Assembly: GCA_905214155.1 (NCBI GenBank)
Contig: CAJMLC010000039.1
Coordinates: forward strand, 1-13,398
DNA from: an uncultured bacterium
GTDB lineage: Bacteria > Bacillota > Clostridia > Oscillospirales > Oscillospiraceae
Direction: 5' to 3'
Length of the DNA stretch: 13,398 nucleotides
Shown: piece after piece, positions 1 through 6,666 of the stretch
Position numbering within the stretch: the stretch's first letter is position 1
Layout: each line of letters opens with the position of its first letter
The notes under the pieces: model-generated
What the model saw: only the letters and a program-made list of their open reading frames with translations
What the model was told of the DNA's origin: nothing
Databases searched by the model: none
Program-made: the position numbers and the translations under genes

Positions 1-375
1 TATCTTACCGCCCTGTGTCTTTTCTATGAACGCCGCACTTTTTCGCTGCCTCGCTTGCCGCACTGCGGCAGACCGATGACGATGAATCTGCGGTGTGACG
101 AGAAATTCGTCGAGGACGAGGGATGGCACCGGGCCGCGGAGCGGTATGAGAATTTTCTCCGCACGCGGGAGGGACGGAAGATCCTGTTTCTGGAGCTCGG
201 CGTCGGATACAACACGCCGGCCATCATCAAATATCCGTTCTGGCGGATGACTGCGAGCAACCCGCGTGCGACCCATGCCTGTGTCAACCTTGAACAGGCA
301 GGCGCGCCGGCGGAGCTGGAGTACCGCGCAATCTGCATCCGCGGCGACATCGGCGACGTTCTGCGGCAATTATAA
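1..375 (+). CDS. SIR2-family NAD-dependent protein deacetylase, C-terminal part (5' end outside window)
   Basis: The frame is open from base 1 to a TAA at 373-375, so this is the 3' end of a longer gene. Sirtuins remove acyl groups from lysine using NAD. The visible part matches the C-terminal end of the clostridial SIR2 group: HCGRPMTMNLR followed by FVEDEGWH, then FLELGVGYNTPAIIKYPFWRM, an acidic/Cys stretch, and a final IRGDIGDVLRQL. The catalytic His and NAD pocket lie upstream and cannot be checked. The segment before HCGRPM resembles LPRLPHC; relatives usually have a CxxC zinc knuckle there, and only one of the two Cys is seen, so a substitution or an upstream lesion is possible. The gene is convergent with the minus-strand HD gene and shares the hairpin at 381-422. 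The family assignment is confident; whether the gene is intact is not. Confidence 0.8.
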   Translation, partial: YLTALCLFYERRTFSLPRLPHCGRPMTMNLRCDEKFVEDEGWHRAAERYENFLRTREGRKILFLELGVGYNTPAIIKYPFWRMTASNPRATHACVNLEQAGAPAELEYRAICIRGDIGDVLRQL

Positions 376-380
376 GGAGA

Positions 381-422
381 AAACGCCACGGCATACCTCA
401 AGCAGAGGATGCCGCGGCGTTT
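381..422. terminator. Bidirectional intrinsic terminator between convergent genes
   Basis: A long hairpin has outer arms aaacgcc/ggcgttt, one a-c mismatch, then cggcat/atgccg and an inner cctc/gagg around a 5-base loop. It begins 5 bases after the sirtuin stop and sits about 18 bases beyond the HD-gene stop. The U tract is modest on both strands (tttgatat on plus, ttttctcc on minus). The position between two convergent genes supports termination of both. Confidence 0.75.
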
Positions 423-439
423 GATATATCCGCGTATGG

Positions 440-940
440 TCAGGCATTCTCACTGACCGGGAAGATGCTGTCCAGCAGGCGAAGTCCGGCCTGGGTGCGG
501 AACACGCGCTGCCGGAAATTTTGAATCATCTGCTGCGAGCAGTGACTTTCGCCTGCGTTGACGAGAAAATCCGTCTCCAGCAGGATCTGATGGTCGGGTC
601 CGTCAACGTTTGTGTAGGTGTGGTGATGGGCGACCAGCCACGAGATGCGCTCCACATCGCTGCGCGCGACGGGCAGGTCCGCAAAGAAGGCCTCCACCAG
701 CGGCGGGCTCTCCAGTTCCTGATGCTTGCCGTTCGTGTCGCCGTATTTTTCCCGGCAGAGCGGGCAGGCGATGTCGTGGACGAGCGCGGCCAGCTCCAGC
801 ACGGTCTGGGTATGACGATCCAGCCCTTCCAGCTCGCCGATCGTTCTGGCCAGCGACCAAACCTTGAGGAAGTGGTCGATGTCGTGGAGCGCGCCGCCGG
901 AGCACGCGATCATCTTCTGTGCTGCGGATGCAATGAGCAT
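440..940 (-). CDS. HD-domain metal-dependent phosphohydrolase
   Basis: This is a 166-residue HD-superfamily protein, a fold that usually hydrolyses phosphate esters or nucleotides with a bound metal. Likely ligands visible with the chosen start are H19/H23 (LHDIDHFLKV), the H55-D56 doublet (ALVHDIACPLC), the H105-H107 triplet (VAHHHTYT) and D124 (ETDFLVN). The substrate is not predictable; the protein resembles small stand-alone HD proteins. A start at 955 would overlap the ogt stop by one base (TGATG). ATG at 940 is preferred because GGAGGG sits 7 bases upstream of it. It follows ogt directly and is surely co-transcribed with it, possibly as the last gene of the dnd transcript. The Cys pair CPLC after HD is noted but not interpreted. 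Confidence 0.85.
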   Translation of the reverse strand: MLIASAAQKMIACSGGALHDIDHFLKVWSLARTIGELEGLDRHTQTVLELAALVHDIACPLCREKYGDTNGKHQELESPPLVEAFFADLPVARSDVERISWLVAHHHTYTNVDGPDHQILLETDFLVNAGESHCSQQMIQNFRQRVFRTQAGLRLLDSIFPVSENA

Positions 941-954
941 ATCAGGTCCCTCCA

Positions 955-1488
955 TCAGAGCGCCGTTCCGGTTTTCGGGACGAAGAAGCGGGTCGTGTCC
1001 ACACCCTCCAGCGCAAGCAGCTGTACCTTTCGCGCAAGGCCGCCGCCGTAGCCGGTGAGGCTGCCGTTCGTGCCGACTACGCGGTGGCACGGGATCATCA
1101 GCGAGATCGGGTTGTGGCCGACCGCGCCGCCGACGGCCTGCGCGGACATCCGTGCCAGACCCTGCTGTCTGGCGGCCTCGGCGGCGATCTCGCCGTAGGT
1201 CATGGTCTGGCCGTATGGGATGGACAGCATGATGTCGCAGATCTGCTTCCGGAACGGTGTGGAGCCATAGCGCAGCGGCGGCAGAAAGTCTGGCGCGTGC
1301 CCGGAAAAGTAGATGTCCAGCCAGCGCGCGGCATCTGCCAAGAGCGGGTGTGCGGCCGCTTCTGTTTCCCGCGGCAGGATGCTGCCGAAATGCTTCTGCC
1401 CGTTGAACCACAGGCCGATGACCGCCTCGCCGTCGCAGGCGAGCGTGATGGGGCCGAGCGGGGAGCAGTATTCGAAGGTGTAGACCAT
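955..1488 (-). CDS. ogt: Methylated-DNA--protein-cysteine S-methyltransferase
   Basis: This suicide DNA-repair protein moves an alkyl group from O6-alkylguanine to its own cysteine. The 177 residues match the usual Ogt length. The active-site motif IPCHRVVGTNGSLTGYGGG is present with nucleophile C134 (PCHR 133-136). The upstream helix-turn-helix part has PYGQTMTYGEIA and the arginine-finger region RMSAQAVGGAVGHNP (R113). The N-terminal ribonuclease-H-like half is about residues 1-80. ATG at 1488 has AAAGGAG 9 bases upstream. The gene starts 40 bases after the dndA stop with no terminator between, and its stop overlaps the possible early ATG of the HD gene. Co-transcription with dnd is inferred from spacing; ogt could also have a weak promoter of its own inside dndA. 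Confidence 0.95.
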   Translation of the reverse strand: MVYTFEYCSPLGPITLACDGEAVIGLWFNGQKHFGSILPRETEAAAHPLLADAARWLDIYFSGHAPDFLPPLRYGSTPFRKQICDIMLSIPYGQTMTYGEIAAEAARQQGLARMSAQAVGGAVGHNPISLMIPCHRVVGTNGSLTGYGGGLARKVQLLALEGVDTTRFFVPKTGTAL

Positions 1489-1528
1489 GGCAGTGTGCTC
1501 CTTTGGGTGAGAAGTGTACCCGATGCGT

Positions 1529-2662
1529 TCAATCTGTGATCGATCTTACATAATTGACGAGTGCGGAAAAGTCTACCTTGGTATCATGGCTCCAAGAGAT
1601 CCGGATGGCTTCATTGATGCGGGCCTCGTCCAGCCCCATGGCCGTCAAAACATAGCTTGGCGCATGACTGCCGGAGTTGCAGGCAGAGCCGTTGGAGAAA
1701 GCGTAGTCGTCTTTGACGGCGAGAAAGATGCCTTCTGCATCGACACCATGGAAGCTGATGTTGACGGTGGTCGGAAGGCAGTATTCCGGATCGCCGTTCA
1801 GGGAATATTGCAGACCGGAGATCGCTTTGAAAAAATCTTCTTTGATCGCGCGGCAGCGGGTCAGATGCTCCGCAGATTCCTGGTCGCAGAGCTTTGCGGC
1901 GAGCGCAAAGCCGGAGACCAGCGCAACGGGCGTTGTGCCCGGACGGTAGCCGCGTTCCTGCTGCCCGCCGTAGAGAAGCGGCTGGATCGGAGGACGGCGA
2001 TAGCCGTGGCCGCGGCGAAGAACGAGAGCGCCGATCCCTTGGGGGCCGCCAAGTTTGTGGGCCGTGAAGCTCAGCATGTCGTATGGGAGGTTTCGCAGGA
2101 TGGAGTTCAGCTTACCAAAGCTCTGTGTGGCGTCAATGTGGAAATAGGTTCCAGTCCCGGCAAGCGCGGCCCCGACTGTTTCGACCGGTTGGATGATGCC
2201 GGTCTCGCTGTTGACGTGCATCATGGAGACCAGCAGTGTTTTGTCGGTCACAAGGTCGAGGATCTGCTGTGCGTTCACACGGCCAGAGGCGTCCGGAGAG
2301 ACAAAGTCGACGGTGCAGCCCTTTTTTTGCAGATGCTTCATGCTCTCGAGGACGGATTTATGCTCGATCGAGGTGGTGATAAAATGATTGCGGCCGCCCT
2401 CAAGCGCATAGTCGAGCAGGCCAAGAATGGCCATGTTATTGCTCTCAGTGGAGCCGCTGGTAAAGAAAACGTCGGTGCTGTCGAGCCCGAGGATCCCTGC
2501 GATCGTTTTCCGGGCGTCAGAGACGATCGTTTTTGCGTCTGTGCCGAAAATATGGGTCCGGCTGTCGGCGTTTCCATAATGCTGCTGGTAGACGTCGACC
2601 ATCTGCGCAAGGACACGCGGATCAATGGGAGCAGAGGCATTATAGTCAAGATATACGGGCAT
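1529..2662 (-). CDS. dndA: Cysteine desulfurase, DndA (phosphorothioation sulfur donor)
   Basis: This PLP enzyme takes sulfur from L-cysteine as a persulfide and supplies it, in Dnd systems, to DndC. The 377 residues are of the NifS/IscS type: LDYNASAP at the N-terminus, H101 (TSIEHKSV), D177 (HIDATQS), the PLP lysine K203 in SFTAHKLGGPQG, and the active-site C328 in SNGSACNSG. It is called DndA rather than IscS or NifS because it is the last member of a tight dndC-D-E-A array. Its ATG overlaps the dndE TGA by one base (TGATG) and has GGAGG 7 bases upstream, so translation is coupled. By sequence alone it could also serve general Fe-S or thiolation needs. Linkage in the order CDEA, rather than a divergent dndA, is less usual in bacteria. 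Confidence 0.92.
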   Translation of the reverse strand: MPVYLDYNASAPIDPRVLAQMVDVYQQHYGNADSRTHIFGTDAKTIVSDARKTIAGILGLDSTDVFFTSGSTESNNMAILGLLDYALEGGRNHFITTSIEHKSVLESMKHLQKKGCTVDFVSPDASGRVNAQQILDLVTDKTLLVSMMHVNSETGIIQPVETVGAALAGTGTYFHIDATQSFGKLNSILRNLPYDMLSFTAHKLGGPQGIGALVLRRGHGYRRPPIQPLLYGGQQERGYRPGTTPVALVSGFALAAKLCDQESAEHLTRCRAIKEDFFKAISGLQYSLNGDPEYCLPTTVNISFHGVDAEGIFLAVKDDYAFSNGSACNSGSHAPSYVLTAMGLDEARINEAIRISWSHDTKVDFSALVNYVRSITD

Positions 2663-3051
2663 CAGGTATCCTCCTTCGGCAGCGCAGACTGGAGCAGATC
2701 CGAACGATTCTTTATGACATCGCGGACGCTGTAATGGTTGATGCCCCGGTTGAGATGCAGCCGGAAGTATTTCGCAAGCGTTTTTTCGTCATCTCCGAGT
2801 CCATCGTTGATACAGCGCTGGCGGATGACCGCTTCATAGATCTCGGCGTATTCCCCGGCAAAGGTCGACCAGTCCATCTCGACGTTGCTGTCAGACTGGG
2901 GATCGACCCCTCCAGGGACAGACGGCTCGGCCAGGGACCAGCAGAGTGCCCAGCGGCAGATCACGTTCCAGTTCTGGATCCCGGTTTTGGCCTTGATCCG
3001 GATGAGCCGCTCTTTCTCAGGCTGGGATAATTTGAAGTGTTTTACGATCAT
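2662..3051 (-). CDS. dndE: DNA sulfur modification protein DndE
   Basis: This is a small DNA-binding subunit of the Dnd complex, whose relatives bind nicked DNA and assist the sulfur-insertion complex. The 129 residues carry the family core: KLSQPEKERLIRIKAKTG, then VICRWALCWSLAEPSVP, and a C-terminal KTLAKYFRLHLNRGI. The basic N-terminal helix (K4 to K22) is the expected DNA-contact face. The open frame extends further upstream, but ATG at 3051 is chosen because GGGGAGG lies 9 bases before it, it starts 4 bases after the dndD stop, and family similarity begins there. It is translationally coupled to dndA downstream. At 129 residues it is slightly longer than some relatives, with an insertion around 46-60. 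Confidence 0.93.
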   Translation of the reverse strand: MIVKHFKLSQPEKERLIRIKAKTGIQNWNVICRWALCWSLAEPSVPGGVDPQSDSNVEMDWSTFAGEYAEIYEAVIRQRCINDGLGDDEKTLAKYFRLHLNRGINHYSVRDVIKNRSDLLQSALPKEDT

Positions 3052-3055
3052 CTGT

Positions 3056-5041
3056 TTAGGCCTCCCCGAAGTAACCGTGGACGATGGAGGTGCACTGTGC
3101 ATCTTCGTGGTAGAGCAGTGTATAAGTGTCGAGCACATGGGGCTGGACCAGATCGAGATAGCGGCCGGTGATCTCCTCATCCGTAGAGAGTACCACGACC
3201 TGGGAGCTCGCCGCAGGCAGATATTTGGTCACAAAGTTGACACGATGGGAAGAGTCTAGACGGGCCATGGGCGTGTCAATGACAACAGGTGCTTTATATC
3301 CGGAGGTCAAGGCCAGCGCCCAGACGATCGCAACAGCGAACATCTGCTGCTCGCCGGCGGAGAGCTGGCTCTTCAGGAGCTCTGTGCCGTCCGGATCCAG
3401 GATGGTGACGTCGAGCGTTTCCGGATCGATTAGGATCTTACGCACAAGAGAGTCTTTCTCAACCAGCTCCCGGAAGCAGAGGGTTGCAGTCTCGGACAGT
3501 CTGGACACTTTTTTGCGCTGCAGCTGAACCTTGAATTTTGACAGGACGTCGATCGACATTGCGGCGTATTTTATGATGCGCGCGTTGTCGTCATTGGCGT
3601 TTTCCTGCTCAGCAATGGTTTTGATCAGGCGTCTTCGTTTGGTATCGAGGGTGCTGCGCTGATGTGTCAGCGCCTTGATGGCGTCGAGCTGTTGATGATA
3701 CTTTACATCGGCCTGTGCCTTTTCAGACTCTGTGGACTTCCAGGCCTCAAACAGCTGTATGGCCAGCGTTTTGTCATCCGCAGCGCCAAGATGGGCATCA
3801 AGACTCATAAGCTCGTTTTCCTGTGCGTTTACATGACTGAGCAGTGCGTCGATGCGGGCAGCGAGCGACTGAAATACCGTGGAGATGATGCGTTCATACA
3901 GCATCATGCTCGTCGCGGACATGGCCTGTCCGCGGACTTGCGAAGGATCGTCTGACAGGTATCTGGAGATGGCCTCATCGACGATGTCCTGCACGATCCC
4001 AAGCGCGTGCTCATCTAAGCCGCTGTTGACAAAGCGATCCATGAGCTGCTGCAGGAGACCGGAGATGATCTCAGTGGAATACCGGCTCGCCTCAGTTTTT
4101 TGCAGCGCGACCTCGTGGTCATAGGACTGCACGACAAGATCTCTGCACATAAAAAGCGGCGTGGATGCATCGATCAGGACCTGCAGGATCTCTTCCTGAA
4201 TTTTCTCTACATTGTCTGAGATCTTCTTCATTTCCTGCTTGATCGCGTCGCGGTTACGGCTCAGGTCGCCGCCGGAGGACCAAAATTCAGCCTCCTTGGC
4301 TTCGAGTGCGGCCGTGATCGCCTCGCACTGCTTTTCCAATTTGTGTGCGCAGCGGGTCGCATCTTCCAGCTCTTTGTCGAGCGTCTCGATCTGCACATCG
4401 ACCGCTTGGTATTCGATGTACGCTTCGCTCTTTTCGAAGGCGGCCAACGCAGTCTGCTTCCGACGGATGACTTCATCGGTATGCTCGATGGCCTTTTCAA
4501 TCACGGATACACCGATCGCAGACCGGATGGAGCTTTTGATCTGATCGAAGGAGGTATCGTCTGCCAGCTGCGTGATCTTCTCGTTGTTGAAGAAAAAGAA
4601 ACGGGCGATGCCGAAGGGGAGGATCTCCTCGATATAATAGTTCCAGTTTTCACCGAGATATTTGTCGGCGACACCGTCTTTCTCGACAAGAAGGTGCTGA
4701 TCCACTTTCGCACCCTTTGCAGACCAAGCGCGCTTGACGCGCAGCATGGTCCCATCGTCGAGGCACAGAGAGACCGCAACGAAGGTCTCTTCGCCCGCTG
4801 TGTGCTTGTTGATATGGTCCAGCAGCAGCTTTTCGTAGGAGCGTGCCTTTTCCTGAATGTATTTTGAAGCTTGTTTGCCGTACAGTGCGATCAGGATCGC
4901 GTCATGCAACGTGGTTTTGCCTCGGCCATTCAGACCGCCGACGAGTGTGATATTGCGCGCACCGCACCGGTCGGCCAGACACATTTCATGCGTGCCTTTG
5001 TAGATACCGAAATTTTGAAGTTCTATTTTGGTAAAATACAC
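3056..5041 (-). CDS. dndD: DNA sulfur modification protein DndD, SMC/ABC-like ATPase
   Basis: This ATPase of the phosphorothioation complex has 661 residues, the usual DndD length. Seen in order are the N-terminal strand KIELQNFGIYKG, Walker A GLNGRGKT (36-43), the FFFFNNEKI block around 150, and a long alpha-helical and probably coiled-coil middle with many E, K, Q and A. These are followed by the ABC signature LSAGEQQ (560-566), Walker B PVVIDTP (about 585-591), D-loop ARLDSSHR, and a switch region VVVLSTDEE. The FNNEKI block replaces the more usual FDGEKI. The start is a GTG at 5041, with GAGGT about 9 bases upstream. The same frame is closed by the dndC TGA four codons earlier, so no longer start is possible. 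It follows dndC after 12 bases and precedes dndE by 4. Confidence 0.95.
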   Translation of the reverse strand: MYFTKIELQNFGIYKGTHEMCLADRCGARNITLVGGLNGRGKTTLHDAILIALYGKQASKYIQEKARSYEKLLLDHINKHTAGEETFVAVSLCLDDGTMLRVKRAWSAKGAKVDQHLLVEKDGVADKYLGENWNYYIEEILPFGIARFFFFNNEKITQLADDTSFDQIKSSIRSAIGVSVIEKAIEHTDEVIRRKQTALAAFEKSEAYIEYQAVDVQIETLDKELEDATRCAHKLEKQCEAITAALEAKEAEFWSSGGDLSRNRDAIKQEMKKISDNVEKIQEEILQVLIDASTPLFMCRDLVVQSYDHEVALQKTEASRYSTEIISGLLQQLMDRFVNSGLDEHALGIVQDIVDEAISRYLSDDPSQVRGQAMSATSMMLYERIISTVFQSLAARIDALLSHVNAQENELMSLDAHLGAADDKTLAIQLFEAWKSTESEKAQADVKYHQQLDAIKALTHQRSTLDTKRRRLIKTIAEQENANDDNARIIKYAAMSIDVLSKFKVQLQRKKVSRLSETATLCFRELVEKDSLVRKILIDPETLDVTILDPDGTELLKSQLSAGEQQMFAVAIVWALALTSGYKAPVVIDTPMARLDSSHRVNFVTKYLPAASSQVVVLSTDEEITGRYLDLVQPHVLDTYTLLYHEDAQCTSIVHGYFGEA

Positions 5042-5053
5042 AGTCCACGTACC

Positions 5054-6511
5054 TCATTCTATGAAATCGTCAGACTCCGGCTTTTCCGCTCTGCGGGTCT
5101 GGAGCTCCGCGACCTGTTCCGCATCAGACTCGTCACGATAAAATGCCTTTTTGATCTCATTTTCAAAATTCAGGATCACATTTCGCTTATTGGAGATCGC
5201 GGCGGCCTTGGCCTCTGTGTCCAGCAGGGCCTGCTGCATCTCCGCAAGGAGCGTTTCACCGGGGTAGGTCTCCGCGCAGATGGTACGCAGAAGCTCGGCC
5301 TCAGCCGCGCCAAAATACTTGTTTTTGCTGATCATGCCATCTTGATAGGGCCGTCCGGTGACCTCTTCGTAGATGCGCGGCAGCGAGTCTTCGAATTCGT
5401 GCTTTTCGTCCAGCCAGATCTGCCGGATGAAGCGGAGCTCGTCCATGGAGATCAGAGGGACATTCTGTATTTCTGCGGGGCCGATCTCGTGTACCAGCTT
5501 TTCTACCCGAAGCAGCTCGCGAAGAAATTCTTCCCGGGTCTCTTTGGTATAGGGACCGTGCACCAGACGGCCGTTGTGCCAGGTCAATCTGCCGTCTTTC
5601 CGGCGGAAGTCACGGCGCTCCCGGTCCTTGGCGAGGCCTGCAGCGATCTTGTTCCGGAATTCGAGCATCGGAAGCATCCACGATTTTTCCTCATCGTTCT
5701 GGATCATGGCGGCCATAGACTTGTCTTCGGAGACCATAGTGCAGACCCAGCAGCCGAAGCGGCTATTGCCGCAGCTGGGTGTGGTCTTATCGATGACCAA
5801 AGGACATTCGCCATCCGCGGACGCGCCGCTGTACATGGCCAGAAGGTCTTTGTTCGAATGGCCCCAGGGATTCGGAACCTGAACAAGGTATTGCCAGACA
5901 TTATCGTTCGACCAGTTTTCGATCGGCGTGAAGACGTAAGAATTGGGGAAGGAGCCGTTGGGACTCAAATGCGCGCGGTAACGTTTCTTTTCGTAGCTTT
6001 CAAGCGAAGCCTTGCGCGTGCTGCTCTCGGCCTTGCGTGAGCCAAGCACCATGATCGCTTCGCTTTCTGCGTCCAGAACACTTTTGATGAAGCGGTTGGA
6101 GGTATCGATCTTCAGACGGTCGGTGCACCAGCGAAAATCACGCCGCGGATATGGATAGCCCCGGCCGATCAGATTGACCCAGAAGGTATTCGTCGTGGTC
6201 GGGGTCAGACGATGGGGAGTGATCGGAAGGCCGTCATCATCCGCTTGACGTTTCATCTTTTCCAAAGACTTCGTGGCCCAGATCGCAACGACTGGGGATT
6301 CCACAAGCGTATCTGTACTTATGACATGTACGACTTTTTTGCGTTTCTCGGGCGGCAGCTCCCGAAGCGCGTACCAGACAAGCTGAACGACGGCAGTGGA
6401 GTCCTTGCCGCCGCTGTATCCGCAGATCCAGGGGATCATGTCTTCAAGATAGAGCTCTTTGATGGTCTCTACGACGGAACGAATATCCTCTTTTGTAAGA
6501 TTTGCCATCAT
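5054..6511 (-). CDS. dndC: DNA sulfur modification protein DndC, PAPS-reductase-like Fe-S protein
   Basis: DndC activates and transfers sulfur to the DNA backbone using an ATP-pyrophosphatase fold and an Fe-S cluster. The 485 residues show the PP-loop SGGKDST (33-39). Cysteines expected to hold the cluster are C129 (FRWCTDR), C247 (PSCGNS) and C254/C257 (FGCWVC), with C236 nearby. The C-terminal third is charged and helical, ending KPESDDFIE. ATG at 6511 and a second ATG at 6508 compete; GGGGG upstream lies at a normal distance from the second, so MANLTKED may be the true N-terminus. It is the first gene of the dnd transcript, about 60 bases below the promoter at 6579-6607. No dndB precedes it; the next gene upstream is nhaC, separated by a hairpin. 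Confidence 0.95.
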   Translation of the reverse strand: MMANLTKEDIRSVVETIKELYLEDMIPWICGYSGGKDSTAVVQLVWYALRELPPEKRKKVVHVISTDTLVESPVVAIWATKSLEKMKRQADDDGLPITPHRLTPTTTNTFWVNLIGRGYPYPRRDFRWCTDRLKIDTSNRFIKSVLDAESEAIMVLGSRKAESSTRKASLESYEKKRYRAHLSPNGSFPNSYVFTPIENWSNDNVWQYLVQVPNPWGHSNKDLLAMYSGASADGECPLVIDKTTPSCGNSRFGCWVCTMVSEDKSMAAMIQNDEEKSWMLPMLEFRNKIAAGLAKDRERRDFRRKDGRLTWHNGRLVHGPYTKETREEFLRELLRVEKLVHEIGPAEIQNVPLISMDELRFIRQIWLDEKHEFEDSLPRIYEEVTGRPYQDGMISKNKYFGAAEAELLRTICAETYPGETLLAEMQQALLDTEAKAAAISNKRNVILNFENEIKKAFYRDESDAEQVAELQTRRAEKPESDDFIE

Positions 6512-6578
6512 GGACCCCCACCGTTTTGAATAGTCTGTCGTTTATCATCAGATATTGCAGATAGTTGACGACTTGAGT

Positions 6579-6607
6579 ATTATACCCGAAGTTGGAAGGG
6601 TTGTAAA
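6579..6607 (-). promoter_or_regulatory. Sigma-A promoter of the dnd operon
   Basis: Read on the minus strand, TTTACA (6602-6607) and a perfect TATAAT (6579-6584) are 17 bases apart, giving a leader of about 60 bases before dndC. A small dyad GTGCC-gcaat-GGCAC (6608-6622) abuts the upstream edge of the -35 box and could be a regulator site or a minor hairpin. The leader also has ATCTG twice in direct orientation. No regulator gene lies next to the operon. Confidence 0.8.
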
Positions 6608-6629
6608 GTGCCATTGCGGCACAGCGCGC

Positions 6630-6662
6630 GAGCCCGGTCTGCCGCATGGGCAAACCGGGCTC
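6630..6662 (-). terminator. Hairpin downstream of nhaC, insulating the dnd promoter
   Basis: A perfect 9-bp outer stem, gagcccggt with accgggctc, is extended by an inner arm with one wobble. It lies 4 bases after the nhaC stop and just upstream of the dnd promoter. On the minus strand no U tract follows (gcgcgctgtg), so it may attenuate or stabilise the 3' end rather than fully terminate. The plus strand has gatttta after it, but no plus gene needs it. Confidence 0.55.
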
Positions 6663-6666
6663 GATT

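Noticed and set aside
1514..2734. 406-residue plus-strand open frame opposite dndA
   Set aside because: It is the antisense shadow of dndA, whose catalytic motifs and ribosome binding site fix the true strand.
3052..3180. Longer DndE with 43 extra N-terminal residues
   Set aside because: The extension overlaps the dndD 3' end and has no family likeness; ATG at 3051 has the good ribosome binding site.
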